DNA from: Ilyonectria destructans
Lineage: Eukaryota; Ascomycota; Sordariomycetes; Hypocreales; Nectriaceae
Direction: 5' to 3'
Assembly: GCA_020740775.1 (NCBI GenBank)
Contig: JAHEWK010000013.1
Span: 1,798,001-1,862,000 of the forward strand
Length of the DNA stretch: 64,000 nucleotides
Of this stretch, positions 47,068 through 57,545 are shown one piece after another. Below the pieces are notes generated by a model that was given only the letters and a program-made list of their open reading frames with translations, was not told where the DNA came from and ran no database searches. Each line of letters starts with the position of its first letter. Position 1 is the stretch's first letter. The position numbers and the translations under genes were made by a program.

Positions 47068-49536
47068 TTAACTTGACTTGCCTCTATGCTCCCAGGCTGG
47101 TCTGGAAACCTGATCAGCCAAATCACAGCCAATTCTCTGTCCCAATTGCTTTGTCCGAATCGCTAGATTCTGGATCGCCACAGGCATATGCAGCCACGAG
47201 CTACGTGTTTTCTTTTGCTGCTTTTTAACCTGGTTCGCACCCTTGAAACGAATCCTCTTGACAGGCTTGATAGACTTGGATAGTGGAACAGAAGTCTTGG
47301 CTTTGATTTCGATACTGTCGGTTAGGCACCCATCAGTCTTGGGCTGGATCCTGATCCTCTTTGACGGCCGTATGTTGAATTCGCCAGAAGACATACTATC
47401 AGACTCATCGGGGACCGCAAATACAGCGAGCATGTAGCCTCCCTCAGCTCCAGAGTCCTGGGAATTGCCACGTTGCCTCTTTCTACCTCGAGAAGGCGGA
47501 GAGAGACTAGCTCCTCTCGGTGCGTCGCCTGGTGGCGGTTCTTGCCGGAGAGGCAGGTCGTGGGAGACCGCGTCCTGGCGATTCTCTCCAACAATACCCG
47601 GGTTAATGGGCCGCTGCAGCTCTACCTGCGGCTGGGCTGATCCCGGTTGGTTCTCATTGACCAGGGGAACTACTCCCTCGGTCGACATTAGAACTTCGTC
47701 GTGGAAGGCCTGAGTGAGGTCCTGCTCGGCATTCGGATGCGCCATTTCTGGGATGGGAACAGCGGGTTGAGGAGCGAAGAAGTCATTCCAGAACCTTTTG
47801 ACATCCTCCTCCGATTGCCCGAAGCCCTGACGCTTACGCCTCTCAATGTTCCGCATGAGGCCGATAATGGAAGGCCGATCAAGCGGCCGCTCGAACAAGC
47901 ACTGGCACAGGATATCTCGCAGCTCTTGGTCGACGCGACGATACTTGTCCATGTTCAATCGCCAGCCGTATGTGCGCCCCTTTGTCCTCCGGTCAATCGA
48001 GACGTAATTCTTGGCTGAAAACGGATGTGCTAGGAACATAAGAGTCACTACTGCTTCCATCTAGGAAGCTATTAGTGAGATTTCATTTAAATAGGTTAAT
48101 ACCATTAACTAACCGTTTTGGCGAGGATGAAGATGTTTGTCCAGACTCCAAATCGCCCCGCAATAGGGTTGCCTCGGGTGAGGTTATCGCCCTGAAATCT
48201 GTTGACGCCGACCTGGGGTGGGACGTTCAAAGAGAGCTGGTCCCATTCTTGGTGAACTTGTTCCTGTTTGCTGTTAGAAACCCATCACTCCATTTTTATA
48301 TGTATGGCGTACCGGTGTCAATCTCGTCATCTTGCATGGATTCCTGAGTCGCCAATAAAACTCTTCGTCTGCCTTAGTCCAAGCTTCAGACATTTTATGG
48401 CTGAATCCTCCGAAATCATGGATCTGGGTTTAAGTCAGCTATGCGAACCTTGGCTCATTGCTGGGGAATGGTAAAGTCACCTTAAAGACAGGCTGATTAG
48501 GATGGTCAGAGTCATCACCCACAAGAACTGCATATGGTCAGCCAGAAACGAAAAACCCTCAAGGGCACCACCTACTGTTGGACTCTTCGAGATCTAAATG
48601 AATGTCATGGGCAATTTTCTCCTTCTCAAGCTTTCTGAAGAAGGCTTCGAGTTTGCCTTCCGCCTTGGCTTGCTCCATCTCTTGTTCAAAAACCCGGTTC
48701 TGTTCCTTGAAAGTGGGTTGATACGCAACAGCGGCTGCACCTTTGACCACTAGTTGTATATGTTAGTGTTGCAAGGTTTAGGGGTCAGAGGAGGGTTTAA
48801 ACGTACGGCATTCCCAGATACCCCATAATACTCTGTCTGGGAAACACTCGATTTGGCCGGAAGCTTTACGCAGAATTCCAAAAAGGTCACCGTAAGACAT
48901 GTATTCCAGAACCATACCCGCCAACATATCGGGGTGAAATACCGAGCCCTGGTCATATTGCAAGGGCTGGCCGGGATGCTTCAGCTTGAATTCGTCCTGC
49001 ACAGCCTTGGAGGTCTCGGCCAGATCGACAAGCTGAACAGTATGACGGCTGCCGCCATATCGTCGATGCCAGGCTATTTCCTGATTGTTCCACAACTCCA
49101 TACTCACAGGGACCTTGAGGACGACCTTTTTGCTGGCTCCGCCTTCGAGATGGATATTCCAGAGAGTCCCAGCTCCAAAGCCACCAGTGCCTAGGATTTT
49201 GAGGAACTCGAATTTGAAACCCTGCCACTTCCAGTCTCCAAACATTTTTGCCAGTCGATCTTCATCCATTCTATCATCTTCCCGGCGGGGTTTCACAACC
49301 CTGAACTGGACGTCGTGGTGAATGGATTGGTGCATGTAGCTCATGTGGTTGCGCCGTAGCTGATTGCGCATTTCATGGCTGATGCCGGAGGTATTGTGGA
49401 GGGTGACCTCACGGTCGCCGCGGAGGAGGGCGCTCTGGACGGCATGTAGATTGCGCAGGCCATCGAGACCTGAAATGGGTGTGGAGCGTTGGTTGATGGT
49501 CAAATCCACCGCGTCGTTTGGGAGGAGCTTAGGCAT
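47068..49536 (-). CDS. Atypical fungal protein kinase with basic C-terminal extension
   Basis: Minus-strand exons 48807-49536, 48576-48749, 48481-48527, 48313-48423, 48114-48263 and 47068-48060 join to 734 aa. A glycine loop (LGTGGFGAGTLWNI), a VAIK-type lysine (KKVVLKVP), catalytic loop HLDLEESN (H294, D296, N301) and HDFGGF (D320) are present, so key catalytic residues are kept, but the usual Lys of the DLK motif is Glu and the HRD Arg is Leu. A charged helix of about 35 residues (KEQNRVFEQEMEQAKAEGK region) lies just before the catalytic loop. A C-lobe tail FERPLDRPSIIGLM matches kinase subdomain XI. The last 250 residues are disordered and basic with several KR clusters, suggesting nuclear location. 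Exon 3 is only 47 nt. Substrates are unknown. Confidence 0.82.
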
Positions 49537-51094
49537 AGTGAAAGGATGTAAGCGATCGTTGATGGTTCATTCCCGAATGTGCAAAGTTCTAGGGTATTTC
49601 GAGATAATAAGCTTGTCCAGGCAAACAAAGGGCGCGGTCATCGCGATCATGGTCGCTGTAGGACACCATCTTCTGGTCGCTTGTTCGGGTGAGATGAATA
49701 ATGTCTTTTGTTCTCGAAGGCGGCCGTTTTGGGGGTATCAAGGGAGTACCGGCACTTGGCATTGCGCAGTCTTTGAGTCGAGATCTGTTCATGTCACAAT
49801 TGAGAAAGGGGGAGGGGGGCGTGATGATGAGTGTTCGAGTAGTTCTTTGTTGCCGCACTTGCTAGGTAATTAATTGCATTGATGAATGCTAAATTTTGGC
49901 TTCGGAGTTGCGATCGAGCACGAGCAGCAGGGAAGTCTGTGCATTTGAAGGATGGTGGTTCTTTGAGATTGCTCGAAGGTGTAGTTGGACAAGGGAACCG
50001 GGATCTATTGTTAATCCAGCCCAGACATCACGGACGACACCATCACCACCGAACTCGCCTTTCATCCCAGCTTTCATAGAGGAAACCTACATTTGCCGCT
50101 CCCGCCGGGTAAGGCCTTGGTTAGGACGTGGGGATAAATGGCAGTAGCAATGGCAGTAGCATGGGAATTTGCTGCCAACATGATCATCATGAGGCGGAGA
50201 CGCTTGTCATGGCCTCAAAAGAGAGGGTCCAGGTATCGACTCCACTCCCTCGTTCACTGGTGGATATGTGATTGAAGAGCCAGCAAATTTAGCCGCATGT
50301 GGGACGAAATCCGCCGACACTCCCCGACGTGGGGGGACATTCAGGCTAAATGCGAACTGATCAGGGCCATCATGTGCCTCGCTCTCCACCGGGGAAGATT
50401 GCGATTCTTCGACGCGCCGCAAGTCGCAGTTTCAACCGCGCAACGGGTGGCGCACTCGGGAATCCAGGAGAAGAAGAAGAACTTATGCGGCACAGGGTCT
50501 TGACGTCGGGGAAACCTGGCACCGGTCGCTGTTTAGCAACGGGCGTAGCAACCCCCGTCACAAGTCAACCGGCTGTCGTTCCATATCCACCGGAGTGAGG
50601 GTCGGTGCTCTTGATACATAGTCTGCCGCGTCAATCACAGCCACGGACGCCGGCTTCTAGCCCACTTGGCTTAGAGGCTGCGAGCGAGGTGGAATAAACG
50701 CACAAATAGGCGTCCACGGAGTCTTGTCGCATAAGCCCAAAGGGATACGCCGTGGAAAGTTCAACTGATCCCCCCCTCCCGGCCGTCATGCCAATCAAAG
50801 GGGACCTGCATGAGAATCAAACGGCTCAAGCTGGCCGTGAGGCGGCCCGTCGGAGCCATGTCTGGCCCAGGGTCCCGTCAGGGCTTCCCCATCATGACCT
50901 CAGGACTACGGTGTACATGTCGCTTTTGGTGTAGATGCGTTGCTGCTTTTGCTGCTTCTACTTCTTTTACTTGCTTCTTATCCCGGCCATTGCGGGGTGC
51001 TGATGCGAATGGCTTCACCTTCTGCACCTCACCTTGCTACCCTGGACCGTGATCGAATGTTGCAGACGTGGGGTTCTCGGCGCCGCATCTTTCT

Positions 51095-51114
51095 ATGGGA
51101 TTCCGGAATCCCAT
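51095..51114. repeat. Perfect 20-bp palindrome
   Basis: Arms ATGGGATTCC and GGAATCCCAT are exact reverse complements with no spacer. It could be a dimeric protein-binding site or a cruciform-forming relic of a mobile element. Confidence 0.85.
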
Positions 51115-51247
51115 GGTCCAGGATTCGAACAGATGGAGGCATTGGCAAAGTCGGTCAGTATTAACCCGGGCATGTTATTCGTCGTCTGCTGCTTGGGGTC
51201 TCAAACGAGGTTGACATGCGGTTTTCCACTACGCTACTTCACTTCAC

Positions 51248-51287
51248 CCGTGGGTTATAACCACGGACCGGTAGCTGATTTACCGGT
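51248..51287. repeat. Two abutting stem-loops
   Basis: First stem CCGTGG/CCACGG (51248-51266, 7-nt loop); second stem ACCGGTA/TACCGGT (51267-51287, 7-nt loop). They abut without spacer. On the minus strand the loop of the first is TTATAAC, which resembles an anticodon loop, but no full tRNA cloverleaf can be drawn. Confidence 0.6.
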
Positions 51288-51673
51288 TAAGTGCTAAACT
51301 CATGTAACCAAAGCCGTCAACACAGCCTCGGCCTCGCATCTTAACTACCGCGATAAGTGACAAGGAACATAGAGCCGCTGCCAGGTCTTCTTTCGTCGTG
51401 GAGTCGCCAACAGTCCGCCTCAGCTCGCGTGCTCCCGCAGGATTGGGAACATACCCGCCGGCCCCGCAGCGTCCCCACCGGCCGCTCCGGATGAATTGCA
51501 GAGAGCCCCACAAAGGCGGCACTGGGATCAAATGCGACGTCGAATCGGTGGAACCACGCGGTGGGCAGCAGCCTTTCCCCGAGTGCTGGTTTGTCTAGGA
51601 GGCAGGTAGGTGATTTACAAACACCCCCAGGCTCCTACTGCGCAGTAACTAGCTCCCCAGCACATATCCCGCC

Positions 51674-51890
51674 CGCTGCGCTGCGTTTCGTTGCCATGAC
51701 ATTGCCGGTCCGCCTTTTTTCTCTCTCCGGAGCGCTGATGTCCGAAGGAGGCATGATACGTGTGTTGGCTCGCCGGATGGGCGCTGCGCTGCGTTGCCAT
51801 GACATTGCCGGCCCGCCTTTTTCTCTCCTCGGAGCGCTGAAGGCCGAAGGAGACTTGATACATACGTGTGCTGGTCTCGCCGGACGGGCT
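51674..51890 (+). repeat. Tandem duplication of about 108 bp upstream of the xylose reductase
   Basis: Copy 1 starts at 51674 and copy 2 at 51782. Both share GCGCTGCGTT, TTGCCATGACATTGCCGG, CCGCCTTTTT, GGAGCGCTGA, CCGAAGGAG, and a CTCGCCGGA end, with small substitutions and indels. They sit about 260-480 bp before the XYL1 ATG. Confidence 0.8.
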
Positions 51891-52006
51891 GTCGGCCCAT
51901 GTGGGTAGGCGTCTGGCTATCAATGCGACTGCCAATGCTAATGCCATGCGATGACGGCCATGCGATGCCGGGGGACGACTGGGCCGATTGAAAACTGGTC
52001 GACGCC

Positions 52007-52013
52007 ATAAATA
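52007..52013 (+). promoter_or_regulatory. TATA-like box upstream of XYL1
   Basis: ATAAATA lies about 140 bp before the ATG and is followed by a pyrimidine-rich leader, the usual arrangement for a strongly expressed fungal gene. Confidence 0.4.
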
Positions 52014-52153
52014 CTCCATGATGCCTCTCCCACCCTCTCCTCCCTCATCTCCCTTATTTCCCTCTCCTGCTCCATCCTGCGTCGCGGTTCTGTCCTCTCC
52101 ACGAAACAAAAACCACACCTACACTTACAAGTTCATCCCCCCCCACCGTCACC

Positions 52154-53472
52154 ATGGTTGTGCCCAACATCAAGCTCAACAGCGGCTACGAGATGCCCCA
52201 GGTTGGCTTCGGCCTCTGGAAGGTCGAGAACCAGACCGCCGACACCGTCTACAACGCCATCAAGGCCGGATACCGTCTGTTCGACGGCGCTTGCGGTATG
52301 TCCATCTGCCTCTTACACAGCGTCCGAATTGCCCCTCCATCCTAACCCCCCTGCCCATGCCATTGCCCCTCACCTTTTTTACCCAATTACCCCGAGAGAA
52401 TAGCCAGCGGACCCCTGCAATTTTGACCCCTCCATTCGCGTCATGCATTGAGCTCGCAGCTGTCAGTTCTGGCCCCGCCAAATGCGACATGCGCGAGAGC
52501 TTCGGTGTTGAGAGGAGCTGGTCCCCTACAATCCGCATTGTAACCAATTCTTCTGAATACGGCTTCTGACTAACTTCTCCTTTCTCTAGACTACGGCAAT
52601 GAGAAGGAGTGCGGCGAGGGCGTCGCCCGCGCCATCAAGGACGGCCTCGTGAAGCGCGAGGAGCTCTTCATCGTCTCCAAACTCTGGCAGACGTTCCACG
52701 ACGCCGAGCGCGTCGAGCCCATCACCCGCCGCCAGCTCGTCGACTGGCAGGTCGACTACTTCGACCTGTTCCTGATCCACTTCCCCGTCGCGCTCGAGTA
52801 CGTCGACCCTGAGGTGCGCTACCCGCCTGGCTGGCACTACGACGGCGACAAGGAGATTCGCTGGAGCAAGGCCACCAACCAGGAGACATGGGGCGCCATG
52901 GAGAAGCTGGTCGAGAGCGGCCTCGCTCGCTCTATTGGCATCTCCAACTTCCAGGCCCAGACCATCTACGACCTCCTCAAGTACGCCAAGATCCCCCCCG
53001 CCACCCTCCAGGTCGAGCTGCACCCCTACCTCCAGCAGCCCGAGCTCGTCCGCCTCGCAAAGGCCGAGGGCATCGCCCTGACTGCCTACTCTTCCTTCGG
53101 CCCTACCGGCTTCATCGAGCTCGACATGGACCGCGCCAAGTCCGCGTCGCCTCTGATGCAGCACGAGGTCTTCACCACCCTCGCCGAGAAGCTCAGCAAG
53201 ACCCCCGCCCAGGTTCTCCTCCGATGGGCCACCCAGCAGGGCCTGGCCGTCATCCCCAAGACCCAGCGCCCCGCCGTCATGGCCGAGAACCTCGACTGCT
53301 GCGCCTTCGATATCCCCGAGGAGGACATGAAGCGCATTTCCAAGATGGATCTCAACCTCAAGTTCAACCAGCCCACCAACGTGAGTCCTCTTACACATTC
53401 CAACTACCCCCAGACAAATGCTGACTCGCTTCCTAGTACTTCCCCACCGAGAAGCTCTGGATCTTCGCTTAG
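52154..53472 (+). CDS. XYL1: D-xylose reductase (aldo-keto reductase)
   Basis: Exons 52154-52295, 52590-53380 and 53437-53472 give 322 aa, the usual family length. The AKR tetrad is D44, Y49, K78 and H111 ([32 protein letters not shown]). The protein ends KLWIFA like other fungal xylose reductases. It should reduce D-xylose (and L-arabinose) to the alditol with NAD(P)H in the cytosol, the first step of pentose catabolism. The cofactor loop reads [14 protein letters not shown] instead of the classical IPKSNxPxRLxxN: the Asn is Gln and the usual Arg position is Val, with an Arg shifted forward. Intron 1 (294 nt) is the longest in the window. Upstream lie a TATA-like box and a tandem-duplicated block. 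Confidence 0.92.
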
Positions 53473-53878
53473 ATAAATGACTTGACTTGACGACGAAAAG
53501 TGATGGAAATGACTTGCTTTGGGATCATCTTAGGCGTTTGTTATTGTTGATGGCTCTATCTTCTAGCCCCAAAGGACATCATCGGGAGTCCACCTTAGAA
53601 TACAACCAAGTAACCTCCCCCAACCAAACGACCATGTCCTGTTCCGCCCTCCTGGTGATGATAAACAAAGTTGACATCGGAGATCCTGGTGTATCATTGG
53701 CTCTCGATAAACCCTGTGTTTGGTCCTGAGACGATTTCCATATCTGTACATATGTGCCTGGTTGTCCGATGATTCTGTGCTTTCTCTGTCCGGATTTGCT
53801 ATACTATGTGTAAAAGACGCCGTCCAACGCCATGCTGTGTGCTCTCGTGTCCTCCGAAAACCTAACATCGGCAACTCG
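53473..53878. other. Convergent 3' intergenic region
   Basis: About 400 bp between the XYL1 and SDS22 stops, probably both 3' UTRs; nothing else is seen. Confidence 0.6.
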
Positions 53879-55123
53879 CTATACTCTCACGAAAGCTGAA
53901 GGAGGGGGTGTTAGCATTGTGCAATTTAGCTGGCCATCGTGGGATAGTACTTACTGGCATCGATTTGCTTCACCTGCGGCAGGGCCAGCCGTACCTTGTT
54001 GCGGTAGAGTGCGGGCGCGCGGAGTTGCAATAGATTACCCTCAAAGTAGACTGTCGTCAACTGCTCCTTATCCTTAAGCCCCTTCTCCACGTTGGCGAAA
54101 TCAGAAATCACGTTGTAGCTGGCCCAAAGCTCCTCCAGGTCTTTCAGCGGGCCGAGGCCCTCGAGGCTGGAGACCTTGTTGTGGGAGATGTCGATCACGC
54201 GGAGTTTGAGGTTGTTCTCAATGCCTTGGAGCGACTCCAGAGCGTTATGGGAGATATACAGCTCCTCGAGCGTTGGCACGTCCTTGAGGGGAGATAGGTC
54301 GGTGATGCGGTTGGACTGGATACTGAGTAGGCGCAGATTGGACAGTCCGCCGAGGCCGGCGATTTCCGTAATTTTGTTTTTCGCCACCCAAAGCTCTTCA
54401 AGGCTGGTGAGGGTATCGAGGCTCTTGATTTCCCGGATGCGGTTGGATCCCAGTTCAAGAGACGTTAACTTATCTAGCCCTTCTAGCCCTTCGATCTTGC
54501 CAATCTTGTTTGCCACGAGGAAGAGATCCTTTAGTTTCGTTAGGTGGCTGATATGTTTGATATGCTTGATTTTGTTGAAGCTGAGATCGAGGCTTGTTAG
54601 ATTTGTCAGCTCGTCAAGGCCGCGGATGTGTCCGATAAGGTTGTCGTAGAGGTCGAGGTCTTCCAACGTGGTAGCGAGCGCCGAGAGGCCGTCGATTTCC
54701 TGGATGCTGTTCTGGCGCAGGCAGACTCGGGCTGCATTCTTGAATCGTTCGAGCTTGAGTGATGATATTGAGCCGATTCGCGAGTGGGAGCACATGACTT
54801 CGTCCGTCTCAGGATCCTCGTCATCAAGCAGGTCTATGGCGGCACAAATCAGCTTTATTCCTTGCGTGGAGCCATGTGACAGTACCTTCGTCTGCTGCAA
54901 TCTCGCCTCCATCCAAAACATTCTCGTCATCCGAATATTCCGGGTCGGACAGGGCCTCGGGGTTCGCTACGAGGGCCGTCTTGGGGACTCGCAACTTGCC
55001 GTCCCAGCCCTTGCTGTTTCGCAGGACGGGACTGGTGTCGCCTTCGGCTCGTGGGGACGGAAGGTCATTCTGGATGTCGACGTGGGCGTGGCTATCGTTC
55101 TCCTTGTCGAGGGAGCTAGGCAT
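53879..55123 (-). CDS. SDS22: Sds22, leucine-rich-repeat regulator of protein phosphatase 1
   Basis: Minus-strand exons 54886-55123, 53955-54833 and 53879-53895 encode 377 aa. An acidic N-terminal region is followed by about eleven SDS22-type repeats of 22 residues (e.g. LEDLDLYDNLIGHIRGLDEL, LTSLDLSFNKIKHIKHI, LEELWVAKNKITEIAGL) and an LRR cap. The last exon, only 17 nt, yields the family ending QIDATFVRV; reading through the donor GTAAGTAC would replace it with ASKYYPTMAS. Sds22 binds PP1 (Glc7/Dis2) and controls its nuclear pool and mitotic progression. The start at 55123 is the only ATG upstream that leads in frame into the LRR region. It shares a 670-bp divergent promoter with the hydrolase at 55794. 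Confidence 0.93.
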
Positions 55124-55793
55124 GATGAATCTGGCGACAAAGGCGGTGGTATATTTGGCGGGGTTGGTTGGACGATTTGTGTCGGGAGGGGATGTTGTTG
55201 AGGGTCGTTGGAGGGGGCGGGGAGTTGACGGAAGAGAAATGGAACAAGCTGGAACGGGATGGTAAATTCGATGGTGTTTACGACATAAATAGTTGAGGTG
55301 GATGATGGTTCTCGCTTGGTCCTGGCACAAGGCAGCAGCGTGCTAAACAGTTGGGCTTTTAGGCGGTTTTGTCTGAAGATTCCAGCGGAGACCGCCTACA
55401 GTGATGCACCAATTGGTGATGGCACGGGGCAGTCCTAGGTGTAGATATGCGGCCGACCGCGTCAGTCCACCACCCCATTCCTCAATGCCTCTGCTTTGGC
55501 TGTAGGACCCCCTAACGGCGCTGGAGGGCCGGCAAGCGGGGCGATGAGGATTGGCCCAGCAGCTGCATGGAGACCCGTCGCGGCCCGGGTTCCTTGTCAT
55601 GCGCCGCCTCTCTGGCAACACCATCGTGTCGTCCTCACCGCGCATCCTTCACCAGCTGCAGGACCGAGTCCAGTCGCGAGCGAACATGTCATAAGCCGGC
55701 CTCACGCCCACGTCGACGCCCGCTTCCGCCCTCATCTATTTTCCGCAGTCTCGCCGTGGGGTGCGTTCGAATGTCTGCCGCTGCGATTCCCCA
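55124..55793. other. Divergent promoter between SDS22 and the hydrolase
   Basis: 670 bp between two start codons; no gene or repeat is seen. Confidence 0.5.
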
Positions 55794-57046
55794 ATGGCGC
55801 TGAGCCGATTCCGCCTGTCGGCCACGCGACCCTCGCTCTGGGGGAGCCACGATTCGACGTCGCTGTCTCTCGCATGGAGCTCTAATGCTGCTGTTGCGCG
55901 TGCGCGACATGTTCGCAGTTGCAGGAGGGGTTTTCATGTTGCGCCGATCCTGATACCCCCACTGATGTTTGGTGGCCTGTTTGTGGCTCTGTGGACTTGG
56001 AAGTGTGCAATGATGGTCCTGTGCCAGAACATGATCATCTACAATCCCTTCCTGCCGCCCAATGCGCGGAGCATGCGCATTGCCGACTATGCAAAGGACT
56101 GTGGGGGCATTCAATGGCGAGAGGAACGGATCCGGTCTCTGGATGGGACTGAAATTGCTCTTTGTGTGTCAGATGTGTTGCCCGCATCCGACCCTGGCAT
56201 AGTTGGTCGCACCAAGACTCCTGTTTATATTCTCTATTTTCAAGGTTTGTCATTATCAAGGCGGAAACCTTGCTGCACGACTGACCATCGGTTCTAGGGA
56301 ATGCCTCCTCACTGCCACCTAGACTTCCCGATCTGTCGTGGATTCTTCACCGAGTACGAGACGCCGACGATTCCGCCACCTACACAATGGTCTGTGTAAG
56401 CTACCGAGGCTACTGGACTTCGCACGACCGACCCTACGAACGAGGAATAAACAAGGATTCCGAGGCGGCGCTACAATGGATCTCCCAATTGCATGAGGCA
56501 CGATCTGCAGGAACAGACCAGAAGCCGGTGGTGCTGCTCTGGGGACAGAGCATTGGGTGTGGCTTTGCTACCAATCTGGCAGCCAAGGGGCAAAGTTATC
56601 CCGGTTTTAAGCTGGATGCTCTCATCCTGGAGACTCCTTTCCTTTCTGTCCGAACCATGTTGCACGCGCTGTATCCCCAAAAGTGGCTCCCGTACCAATA
56701 CCTCTACCCGTTCCTCTGGAACCACTTGGACAGCTGGACAAACCTCGGCGTGATAGCCCAGAGGTACCGGGGAAGGCTGCCCGGAGTGTACATGGTTGAG
56801 GCTGGCAAGGACGAGCTTGTCCCCGCTCATCACGGCGCCGGCTTATACCAGCGATGCGAGGATGTTGGGCTCCCAGTGGAGCGGCGCAAGGTGCGCGGGG
56901 CACTTCACAACGAGGCCATGGTCAGGGCGGAAGGCAAAAACGCCATTGCCCAGTCCATCTTGTTGGCTGTCACACGGGCACAAGCAGCTGGCTTGTCCCC
57001 GGGGTCTGATTCCGACGGAAAAAGTGCTGGACACGGCCTGAGCTGA
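55794..57046 (+). CDS. Membrane-anchored alpha/beta hydrolase (ABHD12/Bem46-like)
   Basis: Exons 55794-56244 and 56298-57046 (intron 56245-56297) join to 399 aa. A hydrophobic anchor lies at about residues 48-75 (PILIPPLMFGGLFVALW). The catalytic serine is S235 in WGQSIGCG, with candidate D322 (AGKDELVP) and H354 (GALHNEA). YRGYWTSHDRP is the oxyanion-loop region, as in Bem46/ABHD13-type serine hydrolases. In yeasts and animals such enzymes act on lipids or acyl-proteins; the substrate here is unknown. The transposon begins about 200 bp after the stop codon and does not interrupt the gene. Confidence 0.85.
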
Positions 57047-57253
57047 AACCCAACGACGGGATCCCTCCCCTGATCAACAAGATGCTATGGTACCACGTAC
57101 GCAGACAAACGTGAATCCGGGTCTTCTCGGCCAGCTACCATGGAGGGGGGAGCGGGGGTGTTACGAGCCCATACATGCTCTGTCGCAAAGATGCCGTCAC
57201 GGTCAACACATATCGGGACGGCTTCCCAGGAGCTTCATTTGGGCTGGGCACTA

Positions 57254-57346
57254 CTAGGGGGGTCTCGTCATTTCACTACAGCTCAACCCCCCGTTCGTCC
57301 CTCACGGGGGGGTCATTGACTAGTCAAATGGCTAGCGACTCAGCAA
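57254..57346 (+). repeat. Left 93-bp terminal inverted repeat
   Basis: It starts CTAGGGGGGTCTCGTC and ends GGCTAGCGACTCAGCAA. By eye it is an exact reverse complement of 59948-60040. Inside it, CCCCCCGT and ACGGGGGG form a stem of 8 bp. Confidence 0.95.
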
Positions 57347-57545
57347 GCTAAGAATAGTACATAAAAAATAGGTGTATATACTAGTAAAAATTAGGTATCT
57401 ATGTTTACTAAAATAACTCTCTTACATGCAACAGCGTATGCCGCTTTGGGCGTCATGACGCAGCCGCAGCCGCAACCCCGCATCACCACATCCTTCAATT
57501 GATAGTATCACCAAAAACACTACAACTTCAAACCACCACAACATT

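Larger units (their letters stand above)
49537..52153. other. 2.6 kb divergent intergenic region with palindromes and a tandem duplication
   Basis: It lies between the kinase start and the xylose reductase start. It holds a perfect 20-bp palindrome (51095-51114), two abutting hairpins (51248-51287) and a duplicated block of about 108 bp (51674-51890), all listed separately. No protein gene is supported. Confidence 0.5.

Noticed and set aside
51180..51310. tRNA gene on the minus strand
   Set aside because: A-box-like and B-box-like strings are present, but their spacing and the missing acceptor and T-arm pairing do not allow a cloverleaf.
52586..53398. 270-codon minus-strand frame across XYL1
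   Set aside because: Shadow of a strongly codon-biased GC3-rich gene; Leu/Val/Glu-rich with no domain.
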